From positions 1-53,633 of the forward strand of contig AJXE01000026.1 in NCBI GenBank assembly GCA_000263395.1: a stretch of DNA of 53,633 nucleotides, in the 5' to 3' direction. Positions 46,669 to 53,633 of the stretch are shown piece after piece. Below the pieces are notes generated by a model. It had not been told where the DNA came from, ran no database searches, and was given only the letters and a program-made list of their open reading frames with translations. How positions within the stretch are numbered: the first letter of the stretch is position 1; every line of letters begins with the position of its first letter. A program made the translations under genes and the position numbers. The stretch is from Stutzerimonas stutzeri TS44 (GTDB lineage Bacteria > Pseudomonadota > Gammaproteobacteria > Pseudomonadales > Pseudomonadaceae).

Positions 46669-47133
46669 GTGAAAGCATTGATGACAGGCGTCGCGACTGC
46701 CGTTCTGCTGCTCAGCACCGCCGCGCAGGCGCAGTTGAAACCGGAAGAAATGGTCGAAACCCGCCAGGCCGGCTACCAGTTCATGTCGTGGAACATGGGC
46801 AAGATCAAGGCCCAGGTGGTCGACGGCGAGGAGTCCTACGACCAGGCCAAGGTCGCCGCCGCCGCCAACGCCATCGCCGCCATCGCCAACTCCGGCATGG
46901 GCAGTCTCTACAGTCCGGACACCACCACCGCGCAGCTGGGCGACCAGACCCGCCTGAAGCCGGAGTTCTTCCAGAACCTCGACGAAGCCGGGCGCATCGG
47001 CCGCGACTTCACCGCCGCCGCCAACCAGCTCGCCAAGGTCGCCGCGGCAGGCGATCAGGCTGCGATCAAGAAGGCCTTCGGTGACGTTGGCGGCAGCTGC
47101 AAATCCTGCCACGACAAATTCCGCGCCGAATAA
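46669..47133 (+). CDS. Cytochrome c' (class II c-type cytochrome)
   Basis: 154 aa from GTG at 46669 with GGAG 7 bp upstream; an in-frame ATG at 46657 would use up that site. The signal peptide ends at AAQAQ. The mature part is a four-helix bundle with LKPEEMVETRQAGYQFMSWNMGKI at the start and the C-terminal haem site CKSCHDKF (Cys144, Cys147, His148), the hallmark of class II. It binds NO at a five-coordinate haem and protects against nitrosative stress in the periplasm. It is convergent with a cytochrome b561 gene, a frequent partner. Confidence 0.94.
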   Translation: MKALMTGVATAVLLLSTAAQAQLKPEEMVETRQAGYQFMSWNMGKIKAQVVDGEESYDQAKVAAAANAIAAIANSGMGSLYSPDTTTAQLGDQTRLKPEFFQNLDEAGRIGRDFTAAANQLAKVAAAGDQAAIKKAFGDVGGSCKSCHDKFRAE

Positions 47134-47145
47134 GCGCTCCGGCCT

Positions 47146-47168
47146 GCCGGTCGCCTGCCGCGACCGGC
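47146..47168. terminator. Hairpin between convergent cytochrome genes
   Basis: GCCGGTCGC, CTGCC loop, GCGACCGGC, perfect 9-bp stem in the 43-bp gap. No strong T run on either strand. Confidence 0.55.
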
Positions 47169-47176
47169 CGTGCCTC

Positions 47177-47869
47177 CTACCAGTCCAGGCTGGGCGCCGC
47201 CGCGGCGGGTGCCGGCTTCATCCGCTCCGCCACCACCTGCACCGCCCACACGCTGCCCACCGCCACGATAACCGCCAGCGCGGCCGCCAGCAGCGAGCCA
47301 CCGCGGGCATCCTGCTGCGCGGGATGCTCACGCCGGGCGCGCCCGCCGATCATCGCCCGCACCAGCGGCTTGCGCCGGACCAGTCCATGCCAGCCGATCG
47401 CCGCCAGATGCAGGCCGATCAGCCCCAGCAGCAGCCACTTCGCCTGGCGATGCAGGCCACTCAGCCAGTCGCCGGTCGCGCTGTCGACCAGCGCATACAG
47501 CGGCCCCTGGAAGGCGATGTCGTCGGTCGCCAGCAGCCCGCTGACCACCTGGAAAGCAACCAGCCCCAGCATCGCCAGCACCGAGAATGCGCCGAGCGGG
47601 TTGTGCCCGGCCTCGCGCCAGTTGTCCCGCAGGTAGTCGCGCACCCCGAGCATCGCGGCGAAGATGCGCGACCAGCGCGCATAGGTGGAACCGACGAAGC
47701 CCCACAGCAGGCGGAACACCAGCAAGCCCAGCACCAGCAGGCCGAGGCGCCCGTGCCAGACCATCAGATTGCCGCCGATCCAGCCGCTGACGATGGCGCC
47801 CGTCACCGACGCGGCGAACAGCCAGTGAAAGATCCGCAGTGGCGCATCCCACAGTTTGATATGACCCAC
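47177..47869 (-). CDS. Cytochrome b561 family membrane protein
   Basis: 230 aa. [58 protein letters not shown], the [30 protein letters not shown] helix and [22 protein letters not shown] form the four-helix core. Conserved His residues (in FHW, WHG, GHNP, LHRQAK and LHLAAIGWH) ligate two b haems. A fifth helix near the C-terminus ([21 protein letters not shown]) is extra. Such proteins pass quinol electrons to periplasmic cytochromes, so the cytochrome c' encoded tail-to-tail may be its partner. Confidence 0.92.
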   Translation of the reverse strand: MGHIKLWDAPLRIFHWLFAASVTGAIVSGWIGGNLMVWHGRLGLLVLGLLVFRLLWGFVGSTYARWSRIFAAMLGVRDYLRDNWREAGHNPLGAFSVLAMLGLVAFQVVSGLLATDDIAFQGPLYALVDSATGDWLSGLHRQAKWLLLGLIGLHLAAIGWHGLVRRKPLVRAMIGGRARREHPAQQDARGGSLLAAALAVIVAVGSVWAVQVVAERMKPAPAAAAPSLDW

Positions 47870-48044
47870 GTGCCCCCCTCAGCGATCCAAACCCACACGG
47901 CCGCCGCGGCCGTGCGCCCGCAAGGGTAACAGCCGTCCGCAACGCCGGCAGCCGTCCGGCGGTCGCACCGCGTCACGCCGACAACCGCGCCCCCGGCCGG
48001 CATGGACGCCTGCGGAGGACATGCGTATGATTGCGCCCCGCAAC

Positions 48045-48088
48045 GCATCCGTAGCTCAGCTGGATAGAGTACTGCCCTCCGAAGGCAG
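48045..48088 (+). pseudogene. tRNA-Arg(CCG) 5' half, broken at the anticodon stem-loop
   Basis: GCATCCGTAGCTCAGCTGGA and the following anticodon arm CTGCCCTCCGAAGGCAG are a normal tRNA-Arg start: acceptor strand GCATCCG, D arm, anticodon CCG. After 48088 the expected variable loop, T arm and CGGATGC acceptor strand are absent. The break falls where a site-specific integrase would cross over, and the missing half is expected at the far end of the element, outside the window. Confidence 0.85.
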
Positions 48089-48147
48089 TGATCATCGAGT
48101 TGAGAAGGGTGCAGGCTAGTGGTCAAATAGTTCGCCGCAACACATAC

Positions 48148-48224
48148 GCACCTGTAGCTCAGCTGGATAGAGTATTGCCCTCCGAAGGCAAGGGTCGTGG
48201 GTTCGAATCCCGCCAGGTGCGCCA
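48148..48224 (+). tRNA. tRNA-Arg(CCG), complete
   Basis: 77 nt with encoded CCA. The acceptor stem GCACCTG pairs perfectly with CAGGTGC, discriminator G. The D loop has the ArgRS identity base A20 (CTGGATAGAG). The anticodon arm is TTGCC-CTCCGAA-GGCAA with anticodon CCG, and the T arm is GTGGGTTCGAATCCCGC. Compared with the broken copy 60 bp upstream, the first 40 nt are nearly identical but the acceptor stem differs, so it is a separate gene and probably restores decoding of CGG. Confidence 0.95.
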
Positions 48225-48516
48225 TATCCTCTTGATTCAATGGCCTTTTTCTAAGGCTTCGCCGCTTCCGCTGCTGAATCGGCGCCCTCCAGCAAAATTC
48301 CCTTGATGCCAGCTCTCAGGCTGCGATGAGCACTGCCCTCAGTGTCATCTAGCGGCGGCTTTTCAGGCTGTGCCAATTCTGTGCCCAAAGCGTGCCGCAC
48401 GGTGAGATGGCATGCCGGTTACTTCGCAGAGATTGAGTATTAGCCACAATCAGGCACAACTCCCAACCCATCTGAAAGCACCTAAGCAGAAGGGGCCTTT
48501 CGGCCCCTTCGTTACT
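48225..48516. other. Gap inside the element, with terminator
   Basis: 292 bp without a gene that I can support. GAAGGGGCC-TTTC-GGCCCCTTC at 48489-48510 is a strong terminator-like hairpin just after the minus-strand gene that stops at 48517. The rest shows nothing recognisable. Confidence 0.6.
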
Positions 48517-48801
48517 TTAGTTGTTGAGCATGCTCTCCAGCTTTTCGATCAGGAAGTCCAGCGGGCTGCGCCCCTCCAACCGTTTCTCGAAGACCTCATT
48601 ACGGTGATAGGCGACCCAGGTATCGAGCGCCTGGCGGTTGTTCTTCTCGTAGCCGGAGCCAAGGATGCAGACCAGTTCATTGCCGTTGGGGCTCTCGAGG
48701 TAGTGGCTCATGGCAGAAGCCAAATGCTTCAAGTACTGGTGTTCACGAGCTTCCATCGCCGGATGCAGGTACGTGACGTTGCTGCGGTTGATCAATTTCA
48801 T
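48517..48801 (-). CDS. Small protein of unknown function, overlapping the integrase 3' end
   Basis: 94 aa with no recognised domain; it is mostly charged and helical (MEAREHQYLKHLASAMSHYLES, then HRNEVFEKRLEGRSPLDFLIEKLESMLNN), with no signal or membrane segment. TGAGGAGT lies 7 bp before the ATG, a strong ribosome site, and a terminator follows the stop. Its first 59 bp overlap the end of the integrase gene in another frame. The tight coupling suggests an accessory role in the element; this is inference. Confidence 0.7.
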   Translation of the reverse strand: MKLINRSNVTYLHPAMEAREHQYLKHLASAMSHYLESPNGNELVCILGSGYEKNNRQALDTWVAYHRNEVFEKRLEGRSPLDFLIEKLESMLNN

Positions 48802-49972
48802 GTGAGTACTCCTCAGTCTTCAAATTGGCTTGGATCAGATTGTCGAAGGCGCTTCCGTCACGTCGGGTCAAGTTAGGCACGTAGCGCGAGTAGACGCGGA
48901 ACAGCATCTCTGTAGTTGTGTGGCCCATCTGCCGGGCAATCCACTCCGGGTTTTCGCCTGCAGCCAGCCAAAGGGTCGCAGCCGTATGGCGGGTCTGGTA
49001 AGGGCGTCGCTGGCGCAGCCCCAGATGACGCAGCAGCGGAAACCAAACCCTGTTGTTGATGTTGCGGTACGAAAAAGGCGTACCTTCCCGAGAACAGAAG
49101 ACGAACTGACCACTCCCCGTCTTCTTCTGCTGATCGAGCAGGGCCTTGTACACCGGGCCAGACATGTCGATTTCGCGTTGCGAGCCGTCATTCTTCGTGT
49201 AGTCGAGCCGGCCACCGACCCAAGTTTCGCGGATAAGGATTTGCCGCCTCTGAAAGTCGACGAATTTCCACTGCAGGCCGTCGACTTCTCCCGTGCGCAT
49301 CCCGGTGAAGAAGCGCACCGTGTAGTAGTTGCGGAAGTCCTCGCGCACGGCACCGAGAATCTGCAGCACTTCATCCAGAGTGAACGGCTCCACATCGGTC
49401 TTGGGAACCTTCAGCGATTTGATGTTGAGGTACGGTGAAGTAAACTCAAACCGGTCAGCCGCCTCACTAAGGATCATGCGCAATGGCGTCATGATGTGGT
49501 TGATTCGCGTCGCTGACAGAGCCTGCCCCTTCAGCCCGGGAACTTTGCCGAGTGCCGAGCGGAAGGACAGGATTTCTGCCTTGGTGATGGCGCTGACTTC
49601 TTGTCTGCCGAATGTTGGTAGCAGGTATTTATCAAGGGTCTGACGTACCGTCGTTGTATGTGTGTCGCGCCACTCCACACGCTTTTCGTCGAACCAGCGT
49701 TCGGCGAAGTCCCTAAATGGTGGAGTCTTCAATATCGCGCAGCCAGCCCGCAGTCTTGCGAACTCCTGAACCTTGCTGCGTTGCGGAAAGTAAGTGGCAT
49801 AGTCGAAGCTTCCCAGCGTGATTTCTGCCTCAATACGCTCAAGGATTTTCTCCAGCTTTTTTCGATTGGCCGGCGTATCAGGCAACGTGGTTTGCTCACG
49901 GCAGCGTTTGTCCAGATAAGTGAAGTCGAAGAACAACTTCTCGTTGTCGGCACGGGCACGAATCTTACCCAT
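48743..49972 (-). CDS. int: Tyrosine-type site-specific integrase
   Basis: 409 aa. The N-terminal arm-binding domain (GKIRARADNEKLFFDFTYLDKRCREQTTL, DUF3596-like) is followed by a SAM-like core-binding domain (about 85-175). The catalytic domain has Arg226 in TGMRTGEV, Lys260 in DYTKNDGSQREI, Arg328 in YQTRHTAATLWLAAGENPEW, His351 in MGHTTTEML and nucleophile Tyr361. It would integrate the element; the broken tRNA-Arg 0.7 kb away is the likely target. It follows the excisionase-like gene with an 8-bp overlap. Confidence 0.93.
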   Translation of the reverse strand: MGKIRARADNEKLFFDFTYLDKRCREQTTLPDTPANRKKLEKILERIEAEITLGSFDYATYFPQRSKVQEFARLRAGCAILKTPPFRDFAERWFDEKRVEWRDTHTTTVRQTLDKYLLPTFGRQEVSAITKAEILSFRSALGKVPGLKGQALSATRINHIMTPLRMILSEAADRFEFTSPYLNIKSLKVPKTDVEPFTLDEVLQILGAVREDFRNYYTVRFFTGMRTGEVDGLQWKFVDFQRRQILIRETWVGGRLDYTKNDGSQREIDMSGPVYKALLDQQKKTGSGQFVFCSREGTPFSYRNINNRVWFPLLRHLGLRQRRPYQTRHTAATLWLAAGENPEWIARQMGHTTTEMLFRVYSRYVPNLTRRDGSAFDNLIQANLKTEEYSHEIDQPQQRHVPASGDGSS

Positions 49973-50198
49973 GGCAAATGCCTCCGCCGGCCATAGGTAT
50001 CAAACTGGAGGTGCGGGAATGCTTCTGCATGTCCTTTTCGATGGCCTCCCAAATGAACAGGATCTTTCGACCACCAAACGGGCGGAAGTAATGGATGCCT
50101 TCGAGCAGTACCGAGTCCTTCAGGCGGTTACGGATGGTGCGCACGTCGTACTTCATACGCGTGGCCAGCTCCTCGGTGGTCAGATAGGTGTGAGACAT
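49965..50198 (-). CDS. Small helix-turn-helix protein, excisionase/AlpA-like
   Basis: 77 aa. TYLTTEELATRMKYDVRTIRNRLKDSVLLEGIHYFRPFGGRKILFIWEAIEKDM has the winged-HTH pattern of excisionase/MerR-like DNA-binding proteins (LTTEEL at the recognition-domain start, HYFRPFGGRKILF wing). Directly before int and overlapping it by 8 bp, it is probably the recombination directionality factor. It is divergent from the repressor gene, with three operator palindromes between. Confidence 0.8.
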   Translation of the reverse strand: MSHTYLTTEELATRMKYDVRTIRNRLKDSVLLEGIHYFRPFGGRKILFIWEAIEKDMQKHSRTSSLIPMAGGGICHG

Positions 50199-50239
50199 AG
50201 CAATGCCCTCTCTGCTAAATTGAACGACAGCGGATTCTT

Positions 50240-50259
50240 ATGAGCTCCTGATAGCTCAT
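50240..50259. promoter_or_regulatory. Operator-like palindrome O1
   Basis: ATGAGCT-CCTGAT-AGCTCAT, perfect 7+7 arms, nearest to the excisionase-like gene (42 bp from its ATG). Confidence 0.65.
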
Positions 50260-50261
50260 AA

Positions 50262-50278
50262 TGATCTCCTGAAGATCA
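50262..50278. promoter_or_regulatory. Operator-like palindrome O2
   Basis: TGATCT-CCTGA-AGATCA, perfect 6+6 arms with a 5-bp spacer. The arms and spacing are the same as in O3. Confidence 0.75.
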
Positions 50279-50310
50279 ATATAACGCTCATTTTGGGCTT
50301 TGCAAGTACA

Positions 50311-50333
50311 AAATGATCTCTAGAAGATCATTT
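50311..50333. promoter_or_regulatory. Operator-like palindrome O3
   Basis: The core TGATCT-CTAGA-AGATCA (50314-50330) repeats O2; perfect pairing extends three more bases on each side (9+9). It ends 13 bp before the repressor ATG and would allow autoregulation. Core-to-core distance from O2 is 52 bp, about five helical turns. Confidence 0.8.
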
Positions 50334-50346
50334 TTTGGAGATTGAG

Positions 50347-50559
50347 ATGGTCAAGTGCCATTTATCTCGCCTACTCGGTGAGCGGAAATTGAAGATAAGT
50401 GACGTGGTTAGGGACACGGGGATCAACCGCGGAACCCTCACGCGGCTCTATCACGAGACCGCGCAACGGGTGGAGCTCAAGGACCTGGAGACGATCTGCC
50501 AGTACCTGAACTGTGAGGTGGGTGAGTTGCTGGAACTGCAGGATGATCCGGAGGGCTGA
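50347..50559 (+). CDS. XRE/Cro-CI family repressor
   Basis: 70 aa from the ATG at 50347 (TTGGAG 6 bp upstream); a TTG at 50335 is an alternative. MVKCHLSRLLGERKLKISDVVRDTGINRGTLTRLYHETAQRVELKDLETICQYLNCEVGELLEL is a complete HTH_26-type Cro/CI fold without an extra domain. It is divergent from the xis/int genes, and the duplicated TGATCT-N5-AGATCA palindromes upstream are its probable binding sites, so it should keep integration and excision genes off. Confidence 0.88.
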   Translation: MVKCHLSRLLGERKLKISDVVRDTGINRGTLTRLYHETAQRVELKDLETICQYLNCEVGELLELQDDPEG

Positions 50560-50576
50560 ATGCCCTCCGGACTTGG

Positions 50577-53500
50577 TCAGGCACGGAAATGCCAGTCGAT
50601 GGAAGCCATCAGCATCAGGTAGCGCAGGGCTGCGCCGGAGTGATGGTTCTGCTTAGCCTCACCCTTCAGTTCAAGTTTCGCCCTGATGCCCAAATGTGGA
50701 TTCGCTACATCGCTATTCTCTGGCGCGTGCTGACTGAACGGCCGACGAGTGTTTCCGAATTGCTGACGCCAGTAAGACTTGGCAGCCTTGGGTTTGCTGA
50801 TGTCGTACACGATCAGCTCGATAGATCGAGCGTGAATACCTATGGCAGTCAGCAGCCACAAATAGTCCTGAGCATGTTCCTCGTCACGATCACGCTGGAA
50901 TCGCAGGGTGGTTTCCGTCGTCCAGCAGCGCTCAACAAAATCATCAATCACGCGTTGGGCACGTTCGCTGTCGGGGCCTTCGAGCAGGTCGTAGAGGCGC
51001 TGCGCATACTCGGCCACAGCCTCACGCCCACCATGCTTTGGAGGCGAGGGCAACAGCGACAGATACGACGAACCTTCTGCATACAGAGCAGGTTGCAGCC
51101 TGTGTTTAGGGCTTGCGCTGCTTGCTCCCGGTCGCTGTTGCATATCGCGGATACAGCGTGCCCGCTCAAGCATCATTTCACGCGCCTCGGCAGAAAACTC
51201 GACCCAGTCGAGATTGACCGCTCGACCTGTCTGCTCGGCATATGAGGCATACGCCAGCATCGACTCGATAGCCAGAATTCGCCCAATCGCCCAGTTCTGC
51301 GCCACCTGTTCAGCCTGGCCTCGACTCGCCTTCTTCCGAGCACGCTTACGCTCCTTCAGGAGTCTAATGCGACCGATGATGTTGAGTAGCACGCCGCACT
51401 CAGCTGAAATGCCTTCACGGGGCTCAGTGCTCATGGTGGGTTGGCTTACTTCGGCTATCGTGGCGACGTTTGCGGCGTTGAATATCCAGTTCTGGGGATT
51501 CCACTGCCACATCATTGCCATGATCTGAGGCAGGCTATGGACGTAGTGCAACAGTGTGGTTTTTGGGCTGCCGTGCCCGAGGATGGCACTGACAATATGG
51601 ACGATTCGCCGGGTGGGGCCCTCTACAGGCAACATCGCCTTACGCAACCTGAGGTCACCTCTGAGCCAGCGAGTGGTAAGGGGCAGATCTTTGAAAATCA
51701 GCTCTGGTGATAGCGCATTCTGCGCACCCATCAACTTGAGCAAAAACCACGTAGCGCAGGAATGGCGCAGGTGATGGTAATGCAGGAACTCGGAACCCGT
51801 GACTGCTCGCATGCAGTCATGTAGAGCTGGGAACAGGCAGCTCTCGCTGACCCACTGAGTTCTCAGCTGTGGGATGCAGAACAGGAATTCCGACGTTGAA
51901 TTTTGGCTTTCTTCCTGCTGCCGCTCTCGATACCAGTCGATCAGCAACGTGAGCTCATCGGGCTCAAGCAGCTCACGCAGCGGCAAACTCCGAACCGCAT
52001 TCTGGGTTTTCAACCCACGCTGTGCATGGGGGCGAATGAGCAGGTCAACGGGCAGCTCTATTCTGGCCTGTTCATCTTTAGATAGCCTGCGCATATGCGA
52101 TTGCCGAGCTTGAATATGCGCGCACTCCGCTGCTGAAAATTCGGGCAGATGCAAATCACGTAGGCGAAGCTTTAGAGCCTCGTTACGCCGCAATCCCAAC
52201 CGGAACCCCAAGATCAACAAAAGCCTCGCAGCCGTCACCAGACGTGGCGTTCGCAGCTCAAGCCCGCATGTGCCGAGCGCCTGCATAACCAATTTGTACT
52301 GCTCCTCGCTGATAATGCGAGCATCCACCCTGGTCACACCTTTGCCGATGCCTAGGATTGAGTAGGGGCTGATTGTCGGGTAGTTGTAACGACGCTGCAG
52401 AAACGTGTGAAACTCCTGGACTGCATTGGCCAGGGTGCGCCGTTTGCTATCTGTGGCCTGAGCATCCAGTGCGGATTCATACACAAGTTCCAGCGCGTCA
52501 ATTTCGAGCTCGAAGATGCTTATGCCATCTAACCGAGAGGAAAGTGCTGCGCCTAGTACTTGGGTATATCGCTTTATCGTGCTTCGCCCAATACTGTGGC
52601 CGTATGCGGAGGCGCCACCCAGCATGTAGGCAAGCCAACCCTGGATTAGGCCGGGAAGTTCTCCATGAGACTCCGCTTGTAAAGGGCTCTCTATGGGCAG
52701 GTTGTCCCGGATCCGATCGCGCAGTTCCTCCAGCCATGCGGGTGGGTCAGGGTTATCCTCAGTTACATCCGAAACAGATTCATCGTCATAAGTCCCCGCA
52801 GGGTCCTCGAGATCATCTAGGCCGAGAATATTGCCCCAGGATGAGGGGCGCAGTGACTGCGAGACAAAACCCTTGCGGCAGGCAAAATTCACCAGCACCT
52901 GCGGCAGCCGCAACTGCATTTGCATCCTTAGAAAATCAAACAGGTCGCTGGGATTCTCTGGATGATACTGTTCAGGTACCTCAACCTTCTTCAGGAATGC
53001 ACAGACACAGCGCATGTGCCAATTTCTACGCTTTAGTTTGCCGGTGCTTTTTTGAACATCATCCACGCAGCGTATCAACAGAGCCAGCGTTGCCGGATCA
53101 GGGAACCACTGCCGAAATTCAGCGACGGCATTGCCGCGGATCGATAGCGGCAGACGTATCTCGGGAATTCCCGCTACCCAATCGATGCTGTCTGGCGTCG
53201 TGCTGAGCATGGCATTCAGCTGAGCCACATCGAGCAATCCGCCGTTGTAGGCCGCACTCATTAGTAGCAGACCAATGCGCTCATCCGTGCTGAGCGCATC
53301 GATATCCAGTTTCAGACCCTGCTGCAGGGCGTGAATCAGTTGGCAGCTGCGTTGAATTCGCTCAGCCGTGTAGACGTCAGGATTGATCGGGTTTGCTGCA
53401 CGCCTGACGGCAATGGCTATTCGTGCCAGCGGAAATCCTGGGATTTGGTCCCGGACTCGCTGAGTGATGCTGCGCAGTACGTTGCGCAACGTGTGATTTG

Positions 53501-53627
53501 TGCCGAGCTGTGCCTCCAGTTCACGGACGTGCGTCGTCGAGATCCCGGATATGGCGCATTCACCCAACAGCCATTTGCCGAACGCCGTCCCGGACTTCTC
53601 GGCAATCGATTTCAGAAGCGCCCGCAT
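50577..53627 (-). CDS. Very large tyrosine recombinase-like protein (N-terminus may lie beyond the window)
   Basis: At least 1016 aa; the frame is still open at the right edge (53633), so 53627 is only the first visible ATG. A full tyrosine-recombinase catalytic set lies in the middle: Arg480 in LGFRLGLRRNEALKLRLRDL, Lys540 in GLKTQNAVRSLPLRELL, His618 and Arg621 in YHHLRHSCATWFLL, His685 in AILGHGSPKTTL and Tyr695 in LLHYVHSL. It is flanked by about 430 residues before (helical, with an acidic stretch GTYDDESVSDVTEDNPDPP near 280-297) and 320 after, far longer than normal integrases. The C-terminal part (ERKRARKKASRGQ basic stretch, then helices) is not recognised. It is convergent to the repressor gene, 17 bp away. 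It may be a transposase-like recombinase with its own target. Confidence 0.85.
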   Translation of the reverse strand: MRALLKSIAEKSGTAFGKWLLGECAISGISTTHVRELEAQLGTNHTLRNVLRSITQRVRDQIPGFPLARIAIAVRRAANPINPDVYTAERIQRSCQLIHALQQGLKLDIDALSTDERIGLLLMSAAYNGGLLDVAQLNAMLSTTPDSIDWVAGIPEIRLPLSIRGNAVAEFRQWFPDPATLALLIRCVDDVQKSTGKLKRRNWHMRCVCAFLKKVEVPEQYHPENPSDLFDFLRMQMQLRLPQVLVNFACRKGFVSQSLRPSSWGNILGLDDLEDPAGTYDDESVSDVTEDNPDPPAWLEELRDRIRDNLPIESPLQAESHGELPGLIQGWLAYMLGGASAYGHSIGRSTIKRYTQVLGAALSSRLDGISIFELEIDALELVYESALDAQATDSKRRTLANAVQEFHTFLQRRYNYPTISPYSILGIGKGVTRVDARIISEEQYKLVMQALGTCGLELRTPRLVTAARLLLILGFRLGLRRNEALKLRLRDLHLPEFSAAECAHIQARQSHMRRLSKDEQARIELPVDLLIRPHAQRGLKTQNAVRSLPLRELLEPDELTLLIDWYRERQQEESQNSTSEFLFCIPQLRTQWVSESCLFPALHDCMRAVTGSEFLHYHHLRHSCATWFLLKLMGAQNALSPELIFKDLPLTTRWLRGDLRLRKAMLPVEGPTRRIVHIVSAILGHGSPKTTLLHYVHSLPQIMAMMWQWNPQNWIFNAANVATIAEVSQPTMSTEPREGISAECGVLLNIIGRIRLLKERKRARKKASRGQAEQVAQNWAIGRILAIESMLAYASYAEQTGRAVNLDWVEFSAEAREMMLERARCIRDMQQRPGASSASPKHRLQPALYAEGSSYLSLLPSPPKHGGREAVAEYAQRLYDLLEGPDSERAQRVIDDFVERCWTTETTLRFQRDRDEEHAQDYLWLLTAIGIHARSIELIVYDISKPKAAKSYWRQQFGNTRRPFSQHAPENSDVANPHLGIRAKLELKGEAKQNHHSGAALRYLMLMASIDWHFRA

Positions 53628-53633
53628 CTCGGG

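Noticed and set aside
48225..48516. Coding sequence between the tRNA and the small minus-strand gene
   Set aside because: Short open frames lack ribosome sites and recognisable sequence; a terminator occupies the right end.

Overview
The window is a high-G+C gammaproteobacterial chromosome segment, almost certainly Pseudomonas sensu lato. The best evidence is a complete spuABCDEFGH polyamine operon with divergent spuI, followed by aguBA, in nearly the arrangement known from P. aeruginosa. A VgrG cluster, UvrD, NnrS, cytochrome c' and intergenic palindromes of Pseudomonas type agree with this. The species cannot be fixed from sequence reading alone; NnrS and a predicted ANR/DNR box suggest a denitrifying or NO-handling relative.

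Layout. 1-3972: minus-strand type VI secretion cargo operon (VgrG, DUF4123 chaperone, lipoprotein, and an effector-like gene cut by the window edge); its last two genes are visibly A+T-richer. 4110-6971: membrane PAS-GGDEF-EAL protein, divergent from uvrD. 7214-14947: housekeeping and accessory genes (uvrD, an orphan TRAP-type binding lipoprotein, a Tim44-domain membrane protein, a 2OG-Fe(II) oxygenase, a DUF2059 protein, an alpha/beta hydrolase, a thioredoxin-like CPC protein). 14955-20966: a tight operon of TonB-dependent receptor, NitT/TauT-type ABC importer and NnrS, preceded by a perfect ANR/DNR box that overlaps a Fur-like box. 21098-34431: polyamine uptake and catabolism (spuH-A, spuI, aguB, aguA), with many intergenic repeats, including two 7-bp tandem arrays on either side of the agu genes.

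34581-39526: signalling genes that look like a decayed tandem duplication: a GGDEF gene, a histidine-kinase remnant plus response regulator, then an intact GAF-PAS kinase, a second response regulator and a GGDEF gene with its catalytic core deleted. 39534-47869: kauB/pauC and a bauA-like omega-aminotransferase (divergent), rpmG/rpmB, a TetR regulator with a divergent hydrolase, gabD, and a convergent cytochrome c'/cytochrome b561 pair. 48045-53633: the start of an integrated element. A tRNA-Arg(CCG) is broken at its anticodon stem-loop, and a complete tRNA-Arg(CCG) lies 60 bp inside. Then come a small ORF, a tyrosine integrase, an excisionase-like protein, a repressor with three palindromic operators, and a very large tyrosine-recombinase protein that reaches the window edge.

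How the genes work together. SpuD/E-FGH import putrescine and spermidine; AguA and AguB turn agmatine into putrescine. SpuI/SpuB glutamylate polyamines, KauB oxidises the gamma-glutamyl aldehyde, SpuA releases GABA, SpuC and the second aminotransferase deaminate, and GabD delivers succinate. The amine oxidoreductase step (PauB) and the agu regulator are not in the window. The TonB-ABC-NnrS operon is the best candidate for an uncharacterised system; the tRNA-Arg-targeting element with its giant recombinase is the second.
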